Shown here: positions 48,131 to 62,000 of the stretch, in pieces
Position numbering within the stretch: position 1 is the first letter of the stretch
Layout: every line of letters starts with the position of its first letter
Assembly: GCF_001949145.1 (NCBI RefSeq)
Contig: NW_019091356.1
Coordinates: 3,651,747-3,715,746 of the forward strand
Direction: 5' to 3'
Origin: Acanthaster planci
Lineage: Eukaryota; Echinodermata; Asteroidea; Valvatida; Acanthasteridae
Length of the DNA: 64,000 bases
Made by a program: the position numbers and the translations under genes
The notes under the pieces: model-generated
Seen by the model: the letters and a program-made list of their open reading frames with translations, nothing else
Databases searched by the model: none
What the model was told of the DNA's origin: nothing

Positions 48131-49489
48131 GAACGATTGTCTGAATAGGGTGTACTCTGGTTTTTCAGCGTCATCGGTGCCAAGGCCAAACTTGTGTTTA
48201 GATACCCCACTGAATTATTTTTGCTACATACATACTGAATTATTAATACATACAGGGATGTCTGCCACTGCTACACAAGGTACCAGCTGGTGCTACATGT
48301 ATGTTACATGGAGGGGTAGATTTATGGTCATGTTTTGGGTAACTGACAGGAACTGGTGTACATTCAAGGGGAACCCAACAACTGAGGGTTGTGGTGGTGT
48401 TGTTTTGAAGTGGAACCATTGTGGGTCAGGGTTAGGCAATTAGGACCCCGGCTTGGTAATTAATTCAGCTTTTTTTTTCAGTGGAACTGTTGTGGGACAT
48501 TAATTTTCAGGAAATTTGCAGGAATCAGGCGTGCAAGTCTTCTTGGGATCAGCTGATTTCCTTGTTTTTCACTTCACGCTCATGCCATTGAAAATTGAAA
48601 ACGCTGTAACGAGTCTTGTTTAGATTGCAATTTCCTTTTTTTTTGGGTTAAAAAGTCCAAGGTGCATGCCGGAGGAATTCAGATTTTTTTTAAAATTTTC
48701 TGTTGGAATCTTGAGGGGTGATTCTGTTCTCAGAAAAAAAATCAGTGTTTTTTTATCTGATTGACCTTTTTGTTAGGGGGGGTGTTCTTTGAAGATAGTC
48801 CACAGTGGTGCAAGGTTTGAAACATAAAATGAAACAGTAAACAGGAACGATATTAAAGATAGCGCCTACTACTGGTACAGTGGTAGGCAGTGGTTGCATT
48901 ACATGAAAAAATTCTCTTTGCTCTTTGCTTTCAAATGTACTGTTTACCGTACGCATCCACCATGATACTGTTTGCAAAATTGTGTACAGACGAGACTGCA
49001 TTCATTGTAGGCCCTATACCCTCCTTAATTTCTATTTTGTATCATTCTCTGGGTAGGTTGCACACTGTAAACAACACGTACATGTTCGGCTGTACGTTAA
49101 GAAAGGGTAACATGACTGACTGCTCTTTGTAACGAGCTGGCTCATTCTCTGCATAAGTACTGGTACATGTACATGTGCACACATATCCCTGTATTTCATA
49201 AGACACTGTCCTTGTGAAAGAGAAATAGAAACCAGGCAGTGCAGTGTGTGGGGTGTTTATTTTAAAACGGGCTTAGCGCTTTTGCTGTTGATATTACTGG
49301 CCATGGTTGTGTTGCCTTTAGAGGTTAGAGCGCGTTTACATTTACATGTATGTGCACCCTTCAACGTTTTTGTTGTTTATATTGCCATGAAGGATGTTGG
49401 AATCTTCCAATTAAATGAAGGTGCTTCACCATTTTTGAACAGGGTTTTCAGGCTTCCATCACGTTTATCTATCTCGCAGTGGTGTTCGT

Positions 49490-49735
49490 TAGTTTTACAA
49501 CCCTTGGTCCAAGCACTAAAACCCTTATTACTTAGTCTCACAAGTCGTGCGTTGCAAGTGCTACAACGCTTGATTTCAAGCACTACAGCCCTAGTTTTAA
49601 GCACTACATGTACAACCATGATTATAAGCACTACAGCCATGATTATAAGCAGTTTTAAGCCCTTGGTTGTAAGCTCTACAACCCTTAGTCTGAAAGAGTT
49701 GAACTGCCCTCTGAATTGTGAGAACTGTAACCCTT
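49490..49735 (+). repeat. Degenerate 21-27-bp tandem repeat
   Basis: About nine imperfect copies of a unit like AAGCACTACAACCCTTGATT, with unit length drifting between 21 and 27 bp. The copies keep a frame open from 49246, which yields a Leu/Ser/Thr-rich translation without a domain. Confidence 0.75.
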
Positions 49736-50599
49736 GATTTTTTGGAGGATGATGTAGATTTATAACAACAGGTTTAGATGAGTCATACAGAGTTTAAAGG
49801 CACAGACTTGGCTGTAGTTTTGGGGTGCAGTCAGTGCCGAGAACGTGCCCTGTTGTTTTGCGCAGGAGGTCAGAAAAATGGTTACCAAGCAGCAGAACCA
49901 CCGTCAGGATTTGGAATGCCAGCAAGGGAATTTCTATTTTAGGAAAGCTTCCAGATCAGAACTAAAATAGCATTGGCATTTTACCAAAAAATGGAAAGAT
50001 TTGGTAATGGCTGTTGCTGTATATACATTTATGATCTGTTTAATAGGGCTCAAATAATGAAATCAATCTTTTCCTTGTTGTACATGTATTGTAAATAATA
50101 TGGCACACAAGGGCTCACTCTGGTCATAAACACATAGGGGCCTGTGCAGCACAGAAATTTACAAAATATACGTTCTACATGGTGGCATAAATGCATATTT
50201 GCTTTCAGTTTGTGTTTTAAATTTTCTGTTTTTTTTTTCCGTGTTTGGATAAAGTGACATGTGCTAATGGGTTGGAAAAAAGTGACCCGTCACAACTTCT
50301 AACTTTAAAGTTTGTGTCAGTTTGTGCGTACTGCTACCAGTATTCTGGTTCCCACAGGTTGAGACTGAGAGTGAAGTTTGGAATGCTGTGCTATGAACAT
50401 TGTAGTCTCAAAGATGTGTTTGTGTCCAAATCAAATTGATTTGTACTGTTATGCAACACTATCGCATGAGTGCGGCGCACAGGGGATCGGGAGAGGATGA
50501 TAACGCATTTATCTCGCAGGCAAATGCACTACCGGTACCTTTGACTATGTTACACGCTTGTTTCATGTGAATTGGGCTTATTGGGGTGAGTTCAACCTG

Positions 50600-50780
50600 G
50601 AAATGAGCACAAACAGTTTTCAACCCGGGTTGAAAATCTCAACCCAGGTCTGGAGAAGGGTTGAGTGCATCCCTATCCCGGGTTGAAGTCAATCTCGGGG
50701 TTGACGCAGGGTTGAAAACTTTCAAGTGTGAATCGCCGCCAGTTTTCAACCCTGCTTCAACCCAGCGTCATCCTCGAGAT
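50600..50780. repeat. Cluster of AACCCGGGTT / GGTTGA inverted motifs
   Basis: GTTTTCAACCCGGGTTGAAAA is a near-perfect local palindrome near 50618. CGCAGGGTTGAAAAC (about 50706) pairs with GTTTTCAACCCTGC (about 50742). The whole looks like a foldback or non-autonomous DNA element of about 180 bp whose ends I cannot fix. Confidence 0.55.
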
Positions 50781-51996
50781 TTGCCTACTGCGAAAAGGCC
50801 ATTAGTTACACGGGGTCTGACATGGTATGAACCCTGCTGTACAGTCATAATCACATCGTTTGCTTGCCATGGATCAACCAATCAGAATAAAGAATTCAAG
50901 TTTGCTTGAAGATAACTTGAAATGTTGGACGGTTACAATACCAGTACATGTACTGTACATGTGTGCTTCTCGGACTGTTAACTACCAGTGCTCGACGCAT
51001 TGAACAAGTTTACAATACTTTTGTACAGGTATGTCTGGATCAGGGATGCCTTTGTGAACATAATGCCAGTGTACAGTGTAGTTTAATCCAGTTAAGCTTG
51101 GAAACACCCTTATTGTATTACAGTGCGTGGGTCAGTGGGAACCATCCATGCATCATAATAGACCTGCCACTTATCGGAAAGGTGGGGCACCGGTGCCAGG
51201 AAACTATTCCCAGACGGAGCCTAGTGCAATTGGGACCAGCTAGAGTGGACTGCTTTTGGGTCATGGATCGGATGATCACATGTACATGTGCATGTACCGG
51301 TACATGGACCTGGTCAGTCGTAATTAATGTTTGTCATTTTAATTCGAAAATTAAAAAAAAAACACACACACAAAAAAACATTTACAGCAAACCTCCAAAA
51401 TCCAAAGGAGATGTAGAGTTACACGTACCGGTACTTGTTCTGCCAGCTTCACTCTCAACTAATTTTAGGGCAACTGGCGTCCCAACTAAGCTTCAGTGTA
51501 CATATCCTTGCCTTCATTTGGTGATCTCCTATTGTCTTCACCGAAGTGGAGGGTCGATAGCCTCCAATCTAACCAAAAACTGATTCAATTTTTGTCCATA
51601 ATCATTTCCTGTATTTATTCTGTTACTGATGACCTTTTTACATGAAGTACTGGATTACATCAATTGTTCCATTCTTAATGTGCGTGCGGTGTCTCTACCC
51701 AATATTTTTGGTGGCTTTTTTTTCTACGGTACCTTTACTCATTTCCTGAGCCACGAGATTGCGAACAGGCGGACGTTCGGGTGGGTTCCTTTCTTTCAGG
51801 CTTCCTGTATGCCCAAGGTCTCCGGTATATACTGCACAAGAAGTAAACTGAACATGAGTTAATAAGGCCAAACAATTGTAGAATTCTCACAATCACATGC
51901 AGAAGTCATTTCTCTTCTGTTTGAAACCTGTCCTGATTTGTGAGTTCCAAGAAATGGTCTTGATGACGAAATCTTGTAACTTAAAAAGCAGAAGAT

Positions 51997-52092
51997 TGGA
52001 ACCTGAAGTCTTAATCTCAAGTGCTGTTTGGAACCTGAAGTCTTAATCTCAAGTGCTGTTTGGAACCTGAAGTCTTAATCTCAAGTGCTGTT
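51997..52092 (+). repeat. Three perfect tandem copies of a 32-bp unit
   Basis: Units beginning TGGAACCTGAAGTCTTAATC start at 51997, 52029 and 52061 and are identical. This is a young tandem expansion. Confidence 0.95.
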
Positions 52093-52703
52093 TATTGGTG
52101 TGAATGTGGGTCTTTTTCAGTAGTGCTTACACTTGAGAGTGTGTGCTTTTGACGTCTGTGTCGTAGTTGACGTTTCCTCCTTGTCTCTCCATTGCTGTTG
52201 TGTTTTATCAATATGAGGAAATGTTTTTTCAGCGAGAACAACGTCTGTTTCCTTGGATTTGGTATTTATCAGTGTCCCAATGGCTGCTTAGAAAGATTCA
52301 TCCTTAACTTGAAATTAATCACTGATGACATTGTCGTGTGGAGAATTGTTGGTGATGCACGACCTCTGCATAATTGTGACGTCTTTGAGCATGACGACAG
52401 CAAAGGTCAGTGCCACGCGATACTACCAAACGACCAAACCTTAAACCTGCATTAGTCCATCTGGTTACAGGATGTCCCAGTAGACATGAGAAAAAAAAAT
52501 TGAATGGGTCAAGTCCCATGATGACAAATCTGGTTCAAGTAAACACAGTCTCTGATCACTCAGTAGTGGATGAGTGAACAGAGAGTCTGAAGTCCATGGG
52601 GTCTAGAATGAGCACTGCAGGGGTGCATAGACTCTGTTAGGTTGTAGATTGAAGGTGGTAAATGCAGAAGGATGGTGGGCAGGACTTGAAGGAAGAGTGG
52701 GCG

Positions 52704-53035
52704 NNNNNNNNNNNNNNNNNNNNNNNNNNNNNNNNNNNNNNNNNNNNNNNNNNNNNNNNNNNNNNNNNNNNNNNNNNNNNNNNNNNNNNNNNNNNNNNNN
52801 NNNNNNNNNNNNNNNNNNNNNNNNNNNNNNNNNNNNNNNNNNNNNNNNNNNNNNNNNNNNNNNNNNNNNNNNNNNNNNNNNNNNNNNNNNNNNNNNNNNN
52901 NNNNNNNNNNNNNNNNNNNNNNNNNNNNNNNNNNNNNNNNNNNNNNNNNNNNNNNNNNNNNNNNNNNNNNNNNNNNNNNNNNNNNNNNNNNNNNNNNNNN
53001 NNNNNNNNNNNNNNNNNNNNNNNNNNNNNNNNNNN
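52704..53035. other. Assembly gap (332 N)
   Basis: Undetermined bases. Frames drawn across it are meaningless. The sequence resumes with GGGGTTAGGGTTA. Confidence 1.
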
Positions 53036-56000
53036 GGGGTTAGGGTTAAAGCATACATAACATGTCATGCTGTATGAATTGACAGCAGATACATTTTTAT
53101 TAACACAAATGTGCTGACCTTACATACTGGCACCTCGTGTGGGCTTGTGAACAAAAGATGTGCACAGGATGCAGGAAGGGAACACGTTCTGTGGACTCAC
53201 CCACTCACGTCTGTGGGACGGTTCCCCTTCTCTGAGGAAGAAGTTTAGAGGCATATTGGGGTAGGGGTCATCCATCATAAATGCAAGCGGAACAGTCAAG
53301 GAAATCTTTTACAGAAATCCAGCTGGGAATGGTGTTTCAAGTCCAAGAAAAATTTGTATTTTCACTGAGTTTTCTTAAATGCACGAAAACAAAGGAATGT
53401 CCTTTCTGGGTATGTGATGGAAGTATTTTTGTACCGTCATGTGTTCTTTGTACTTAAACGTGTCAGAAAATACGTGTATCTGACAGCATACGGGGCCTGC
53501 TGGTTTTGCACAAAACATCTGGATTAGTGGTCCCAATGCTGGTTGGTTCCATCCATGAAGCGGGTTCTTGTGACGACAGTGAACCAACAACAGATCTGTG
53601 ATCAAGACTTGGATCTGTGCAAAACAAGCAGGCCCACGGTCATTGTGGCTTGTTTTCCTGTGAAGCTGGAAGTGGCATAGGTTAGAACTGACCACACCCA
53701 CTCCATTAAATTTGCCGTTCGATCAAGTTGTTAGATTTCCCCGAAAAGTAAAAATGATCCCTTTTTTTCGTGGACATTTGGTGATGTACGCTTGTAGTCT
53801 TTCCATGAATTTTATTTATGGTGGGAATTTTGTTTTATATTGAGAACGCGACCACTTGGTAAGAATCTGAAGTACCAGTCTTGGCATATGCTGCCCCACA
53901 GGTGCTGGGCTCCAGGGAGACTGGGAACTAGACATCCACCTCCACACTTGACCTTTTGACGACCTGGCACATTCCATTTAGTGTCTCTGTGTAAGAGTCT
54001 GGTCATGTGACCATTTGACCCAGACAGATGATTCTGCCTGCATCAGGGACCATCTTCCAGTCACACAAAATACCAGTTCTTTGGATTTGATTCATTTGCA
54101 TCAAAACACAGACATCTACAGGTACAGTCCTGACTGTGACATGTGTACGTGTACAATATTCATACTCCTTGTATAGGTTCATAAAGTTTGACATAAGTTC
54201 TCAGTTGTTTCTCAGCTTCACGCCGAAACCCTGATTTTTCTGAATCAATAAAGGGAAAGTCTGGTGCCAAGCAATGTTGTGTCACTTCACCAACTTCTTT
54301 TCTGGTGTCATTGAGAAAGTGGTGTACGTGACCTCCCAAACAAAGCAAACCCTTAAGTGTCATGCCCAGTACCTGTACAGCACTGTTTTTGTAGGGGTAC
54401 GCTCTATCATGACACACCATAACCTGAGTATCAGCATGCCCGGTGGCCTTGAGACAGATTTTTTATCCTTTCTGTGTGGTTTATTTATATCTCTCCTGAG
54501 CTGTCCCCAATGCACTGATTAGGAAAGCTAAAACTAGGTTGGTATTTAGCAGGATTGCACCATTATGGTCTCCGGGGAATTAAGCTGCAAATCATCAATA
54601 CCATATTGCTGTGATATTTAGCGGCCTTCATTTTATGACATTTTGTGACCAATGACTAATGCCATGTTCCTTCTTGTAAAGATACTTTCCATTTTGAGTC
54701 GGAGATCTGTTAATTGTTGAATAACCAGGCTCTATATTTTTTCTCTTGCCAGTTTGAGAATATCAAATGTTTTGAACATGGTAGTGATTCTGGTATTGTA
54801 ACAGGGTATTGTATTGAGGCATTTTTTTTGTGTCTTATGTGTACACTGTAGTTATATTGGGAAATTTACATTTACAATTATGTTTGATTGGTTGACATGC
54901 GAGTCTATGATAGAACACTCCAAAGTCAACATGACTTGTTCCAATTTTCTAAACAGAGACTTACACACAATTTGCTTTTGCCTTCTGAAACAAAATTCTC
55001 CTGAATATGGAACAGACTTTTCTCCAAAAATCTGTCCACCCCTGTCCGCAAGACCCTTTCAAGTTTATGGCGGAATCCATGATCATATAACCACAGCTCA
55101 TATAACCACAAGAAAAGGTCTCAAAATTATGACTCTCCTGTACGTGTATGCCTGTGTATCTACACTTAAAACATTGTATTTCCTAGATCAATCAATTGTC
55201 CCTCGTTAAAAATGAGTAAAAAAGGAGATCCATGAAGATAAGGAAGGATTCCGAAACTGCCCTGAGCAGAGCTGGACTGGACCCTGGCTAAAACCCCTCT
55301 AGGATTATATAATCAATCACCTGGGATCCCACACTGGGAGGTAGGTATGAGCAGAGGTATGAACAGAACCAGAGCAACTCTCTGCTGGGAGCGACCTAGA
55401 AAAACTAAGAAAGTCTCTCAATTATTCCTGCGCTGTGGGTTGCAGTGTTTGGTGTTCATCACCGATGTACCATAATGTACCATCCTGTACATGCACAGTC
55501 GATCTGCTTCATGCAGTGAATGGACCTTTGATCTCACGAATTTATCTTCAATCAGATTCAGGTCGTTTTGGCCTGTTTAAATCTGTGTTGTCTGCAAAAT
55601 CTAGCAGGATTCAACAGGGCCAACAGAAGATGTTCTGTTCACTTGTCACTGTTATGACTACCAAGATTCCGGTTGAAATTTGGATTCAGGGAGGCTGGTA
55701 TGCATGGCCATGTCTGAAACCTTTAGCCATGGCAAGGAAAGACACAGGGCCTCTGTGGAATCCCCGGCTAGGGGCTGCGGCTGCGGCTGCTTCCCATAGA
55801 TGTGTGTGATAGCCAGCCTTAGCCAAATCATGTTGCCGCTTTAATTTGTGAGGTAAGTTTTGGATGGTGAAATATCATGAAGAAGTGTCACCAAAAGAAA
55901 CAAACAAAGAAGATAAAAAAAACCTGGATGTTCCTTCGAATCTGAAAGCAAATACTCTATAAATACTATCGCAAGGAAGTTACCGTGATTTGTTTGTTTC

Positions 56001-59000
56001 ATGTGACGGAGCACTCGGGCCTCGTAACATTCATTTCTGTATTACAGAAACTGTTGTAAACAATTCGCTGACGGTTGTACAGCGAACGGAAATATGCAAA
56101 TCAACAAAATTAGAGGGCCAATCCTAGCACAATCTTCTTGGGGAAAGAATCTGCTTGGATCGAAACGTCTTTGAGAAATATCTGACGAGGATCGAAACTT
56201 CAGGCCCTCTGACTTGTTGGCTTTTCTGTTGATTGAACAGTGACATGCGACCTTGTTTGGCTTGCAGAAAAGATCAATTCAAGTGGCATACAAGTACATG
56301 TACATCATGGAGAATTTTCCCAGCTGTGTCTTAAGATGCAAGAACTGCATCTTTAAGAGCCGAAGACCTCTCATGAATTGATAGCGTGGTTACAGGTGGT
56401 GTTGACGATGTACCGATAGTGATTATTTATTGATAAAAGATTATTACTTCAATGACAAGGAGGAAAATGGCACTAAGAACGATCATGTTTATAGCATCGA
56501 TGATAATGATGGTGATTTGAAAATGCTGATGATGCTGAAGATGTGACTGGTTATAACAAATCGATATGAATAAGTACTTTTATGCAAATGACCAGTCTGT
56601 AAAATTTCCAGCCGTCAATTCATTCATCCTAGTCAGTCTCTCAATGAATCTCGGTCACCCTGTGGAGCGCCCAATCAGAGCCCGGCAGGGCACAAATCAG
56701 AAGCAACCCAGCTCCAAGCTTATCAAACATCCCAGAACATGACTAAAGTGCTCAACAAGGCCACTGTCGTGTGTCCAGGGGCAAGATGATGGCTCATCTT
56801 TGAAGCTTTTTGTATTGCTATCTCTGTTTGAATGAGTTACGGTGCATGCAAAAACTCTTGGCTGAAGAGAAAGTGAATTTTTGCAAACAAGACTAATTGA
56901 TTCTCTTCAAAATGAAAAGCTTGATTCGTTTTTCATTCTTGCAAATCAGTGCTGAATTCTGAGTTTGTTGTTCAGTGAAAATGTCTATGCATGTGGTCTT
57001 TTCAATTTCCAGAAGTTCAATAACGTGGATTTTTGTGAAAAAAAAAAGCAAATGTGAACAAGTACAGTATTTGTTTTGCAGGAAATTGTTTAGGGCTGCG
57101 GTGTGAAATGAGGGCAAACCCCATTACATGAATCATCAAGATTAAATGGACTGATTTCTGTCGAATGTTTGAATGGCAAGGTTTCTACGAAAAAGGAGCA
57201 ATATTTGTTTTATGAATCAACACCCCCTAGGACCTAACACCTCTGCACACAGGGGGGGCTTCAAGCTTAGTCATCTTAAAGTGATGTCAGCAGAGGGCGG
57301 TATGCCGTGGAGCCATCTGGCTTTTGCAAAGGGGGCAGTGAGAAGAGCAAGTGAGCCCTCTTGTGGTCAGCTACTGCAAGTGACCCTACATAGACAATGA
57401 CAATTAAAATGTTGAGGTGCAGACAGGATGTGTTTCAGGTTTCCTTTGCTGGAAATGTGCGAGTACTTTTCAAAGAATTGTCAACCACGTGATAAACGGG
57501 GAACATGTTTGTGCTCCACAGTTTTGTCTGTTTTTTTGGCTGCCACAAACCGCAAAACGCACAAATTCATGCAAGTTACTGTGCATGGAAATGTTTGGCT
57601 GAAACCCCAAGCATCACATGGAAAAAAGTACCCAAGGAGGACATGACAGGAAGGGGGTGGAGCAAACCTATTTGGGGAGGGAAGACAGACAATATAAGGA
57701 GGGGTGAGATTTCTCAGCTTTTCCGCTGACTTCAGGTTTTTTTGTTTGGGATTTCAGCTTTTTTTCCTCTCTGGCAGTGTACAAAAGTACAGGAGATTTT
57801 CACAGTTCAGCTTCTTAATCCTGTTTATGCCTTTTTCAGCTGTTTTTATCATTGGTCAATCCCATCCCGATAAGAAAGTACATACCAGTATGCTGTATTT
57901 GTATAGATCTGTATAAAATGGCTGTACTGCTGTGGCAGATGCTAAGTTACTGTACAAGTGAGAGGTCATTCAGAAGGTCAGAGTTTGGGAAGGTGTGTAG
58001 TAGAAAAAGATGGGGAACTCATGAAACCCAGATGATTGGAGCAAGTCGAGAGGGGGGTAGGTTGAGGGGAAATCCCTGTCTAGACTGATTTTGCGGTCAG
58101 ATGTGTTGGTTTCTATTTTCCCACACGTGAACCTGAGTAGAAAGGTCACATCTTCATCACCAGTTTCCCTCCTTTCATAGGCTTGACACTGTGATAATGT
58201 TGCAGTTAAATACCGGCATCTGGGACCTTTGACCTTCTTTGTCATACATGTACTTCAGCAATCCTAGAGCATTTTCGGATGGCGTGGAATGTTGGCCACT
58301 TCCATCATACTGTGCAGCAGCTTTGTTTCCAAACACGTGGATCTTTCATTGGCATCATTCCACGAGTCTGGCTTTCACATCCTGACCAAACACTGTTTAC
58401 CTTTGCCTTTGATCTCTCACACATCAAAAGGAATTTGAAAAATCAACACCATCTGATGGTGAGACAGAGTTGATCTAGCGTGCAGTATGATGCACTGCAT
58501 GAGTTGCTCCGAGACGAGCCAGTTTTGTTATATTTTGATGACCATTTGCATTTAATGAAAATTCCATCAAATTTATCCTTTCTGTGCCCATGGATAATAA
58601 TAATTACAACATTTGTAATGTGCTTTCCACAACGTTTCAAAGTGCCATTATTACCCCTGCACATTGGGCTCACACGTTTATGAATATTCCTGAAACCATC
58701 TCAGCTCCCTGGGGAGTATACGAGCCCAGAGCTGCCATTTGGTCGCAAACGGCTAAACATAACCGTGTCTGCCCTCACAGGTACCCATTCACTCCTGGGT
58801 GGAGAGAGGCACTTGAGGTAAAGTGACTTACCCAAGATCACAACATGCTGCCACCAGCTGGATTCGAACCCCTGATCCTGTGATCAGAAGTTACAAACCC
58901 CTAACCACTAGGCCACAAGCCTCCTACAAATGGCTGAGCTTTAGTGTTTCCCTTTTCAGTCTTCATTCTATCCCCCCGTATTTATGGGGAAAAAATGGAC

Positions 59001-62000
59001 ATTCAAGTATCTAAATGGCTTCCAAGCTGCAAAAATAAAAACTTTTTTCACTACAAGCAATGGAGATCTGCGCTAACCCGTCTATTGAGAGACAGGAATT
59101 CTGCCTTAAGTTGAAAGTCACTTTGTGTTCTGTTTTTTTTTTAAATTAAAGATTAGAGTATGCACCGTTAATAAAAGCTGATTCGGCACCATGTTTACTG
59201 TGGTGGACTTTCCACTTGACTTGGAGCAGGATACAGCAATGCTACTAATTTTAGAATTAGTTCGGTTTGGTTGGGACCCAGAACTAACCACATTACCGCC
59301 ACTGCAAAGAGTGGGATGACATCGCATTTTCTTGCCTTGAGGGGAGGATCCAGGTGATGAACTATGATGAATCCAAAGCGAATCAGCTTTATGAGGAAAA
59401 CTTTGACCCTCAAGATTCTCTTGAGGATGAAGGAAGGTAGAGCCCAGCCACTGTTGTTTTTACATCTAGACATGATGCCACCGAACAAATAAATGACAAA
59501 GACAGTGCCATTGGTTTTCTGTACAGTGCAAGATTTTGGAGCAATCGGGAAGATTTTGACCAGCAATTGCCAAGAGATGAGGATTAATCTACCATAATAG
59601 TTGATACCGTATTTTGTGAGATGGGCCAAGACGCTTTTTCTTTGTGGTTTGTATCAGGTTGGTAGAGGTATGAAATTGCCTTTGGTTTTGGGTCATTTGG
59701 GCTTCGTCCTTTATGGTGATTCGGGTCACTCCCTGACCAAATAGCCTGAGGAGGTTTACTCCCTCAAAATTCCACATTTTGACAGATTAATTGCAGAGGT
59801 CAAGTCTCAAGAATTAGTGCTAGAATTAGTGGGCGGAGTAAAACATCAAACCTCCAGTCTTTGACACACTGAAGCAACAACATGCTCCTTGTTCAAGCAA
59901 CTTCTTTTCTTTGAAGACCAGGCTTAAGGGATTACGTGTACGTTGGGAAGTTGGCAAGTACTGCAGAAGTTGGAAAGATAGTGCAGATAGGAGACTGCTC
60001 ATGCTACACTGCCATCTTGTCCACTTGAATGCATTCAGAGGACAATCTTACGTCTTAGGTAGCTTCTGGCTAGATATAGTTGTCTTGGCATTGCAGGCAT
60101 GTGTAACTAAACAGTCTAGTGAACGATTTCTGAGAGAGCTTAAATCAGTTTCATTGTTGCAGTCCTCCAGAGTTCCTTGAGATCTTTTTTTTTTTAGCAT
60201 ACTTCAAGAAGACCACTCATTTTGTAGTTTCCCTCGCTTGGTCATGAGCAAATGACCTTGGCATAGACTGATTACTGAAGTAGATCCAAAGTACATGTAT
60301 GGCACCCTGGGACTGTACTTTACTTTAAAGTATCGTCGTTCCCAAGGGGACCATCCATCTTGTGCAGATTTTCCAAAAACAGGAACTGGGAGGTTTTTTG
60401 AGTTATGGAATTTCATCCTAAAAGGTTGACTGCAAATTTCACACCGTGACGCTTGGTTCTAATTTTACAAAACCCACATAATTTGTATTTTCCTTCGAAA
60501 TACTTCGGGGATTTTGCAACGTGGAGATATGATCGATGGGAACCAGGAATCTGGGTCCCAAAACATGCCAGCGGTTGCAACATGATGCAGTGTTCTTCCT
60601 TTCTGTGGGCAGACATGATCCCGGACCAAGCACATGTTCAGCATCTATTGCTTCACAGCTTATCAGCTGATATGTATACATTTCAGTGTATTTCTGTTGG
60701 CTAATAAAATACGCTTGCGGGATATTTTTGGAATTCGGTTTTTGGAAAGAAATGGGTTTATCCCAGCCCAACTCCAAGTGCTAAATGCCCTCGTGATCAG
60801 TGGCGTTTTTATCTACATTCCCTCCCCCACAGAAAGTTGAAATTACCCTTAAGTGGGCGCCGACGCCTTTTGTCCGGGAACAAAAGTTACAGTGAGCGTA
60901 ATCCAGGGAGAAATTCGCTGGGGGGTGGTTTCAGTTTTTGTAGGAAGTTGAGTCAAGAAATTCAATACAGCAATAATTCTTGAGTTGGGCTTTCAGTCGG
61001 GGCATATTGGTCTTTGAGGAATGCCCTCATAAAAGTAGCGTCAAGGGAACTTGATCTTTGGGAAGTTTCTCTTTGCCAGACACACATAGTCGGGGAAAAA
61101 AAAGCGGGAAACTAATACTGTGCTATTATATTGAATACCGCACTGCACACAGCATTGCTGCCTTTGGTAATATATTTGGGAATGTGAAAAAAATAAATGG
61201 GTTAGCTTTATAGTGTTTCGTTGTAAATTATCTACAAATTATCTACCAGTAGTCACTGTTACAGTTAGAGTTAGGAGTTAATACAGTGATAAGGATTTTG
61301 CAGAGAATTTCCCATTCCAACAAAGATCATTAATAACATCTAATTTTTTCAGGGAAATGAGAGACATGGTTTTCAGTACCAACCTGAAAGGAATTAATTT
61401 TTTTCCATCACAAGATATAAGCGAGCTGGTAATAGCTATCGCCTCCACATCTGGAAATGAAATCACCTCGGAAACAATGTCCCGCATCCACAAGGGAGAG
61501 ACAGAGCAGTATACATTACAGCCCTTCTGTAAGGGGAGACTTTCTCTGGGATTATCAGGGCCTGGAGCAGGCTCTTCAAGCCAGGTCCTCAGGGGGTGAA
61601 AGGGATGAGCTAACACAGAACTAGCTGTTTGCCAGGGGCTCTTAATTTTTCTGTCATGTTGAGTGCATGCGTTCAGAGTGGAACCAAGTCAACTGTACCT
61701 ATATACTCATGTGTTTGCGTGTAATAAGACTAGAAAGGGAACATTTATGTATTCACTGTAACGCAACTCCCGTAATTGTTACCCATTGCACATGTTATGG
61801 GTCACTTGCGTTGTGAAGGCAAGTTTACATGTCCCGGTAGGTGTCATATGGTCTGGCAATTTTTTTTTGGACTGTTCCTTTACATGTATCATGAATATTT
61901 AATGAGAGCGCACGAGTGGATTTATGGGAAATATTCTGCAGTGCCAGGGGAAAAAAGGCAGATGTAACTTGTGCATCAGAAGTCCTGCTTGTGAAATCAG

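Larger units (their letters stand above)
42012..52703 (+). other. FMNL intron 1, first part (to the assembly gap)
   Basis: No second FMNL exon seen. This is low-CpG, TG/CA-rich sequence with many TACATGTA palindromes. It contains three tandem arrays (45931-46310, 49490-49735, 51997-52092), an inverted GGTTGA cluster (50600-50780) and a protein-like island at 45160-45330. None supports an independent gene. Confidence 0.6.

Noticed and set aside
49246-49737. 163-residue hydrophobic frame
   Set aside because: Its second half is the translation of a degenerate tandem repeat; the first half has no motif.
53036-53048. GGGGTTAGGGTTA beside the gap as a telomeric array
   Set aside because: Fewer than two TTAGGG units; too short to call an interstitial telomere, though the gap may hide more.
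52603-53077. Frames of 130-150 residues spanning the N block
   Set aside because: They consist almost entirely of undetermined bases.
59195-59629. 144-residue hydrophobic minus-strand frame as a receptor fragment
   Set aside because: No diagnostic membrane-receptor motif and it is AT-rich; chance in intron sequence is likelier.
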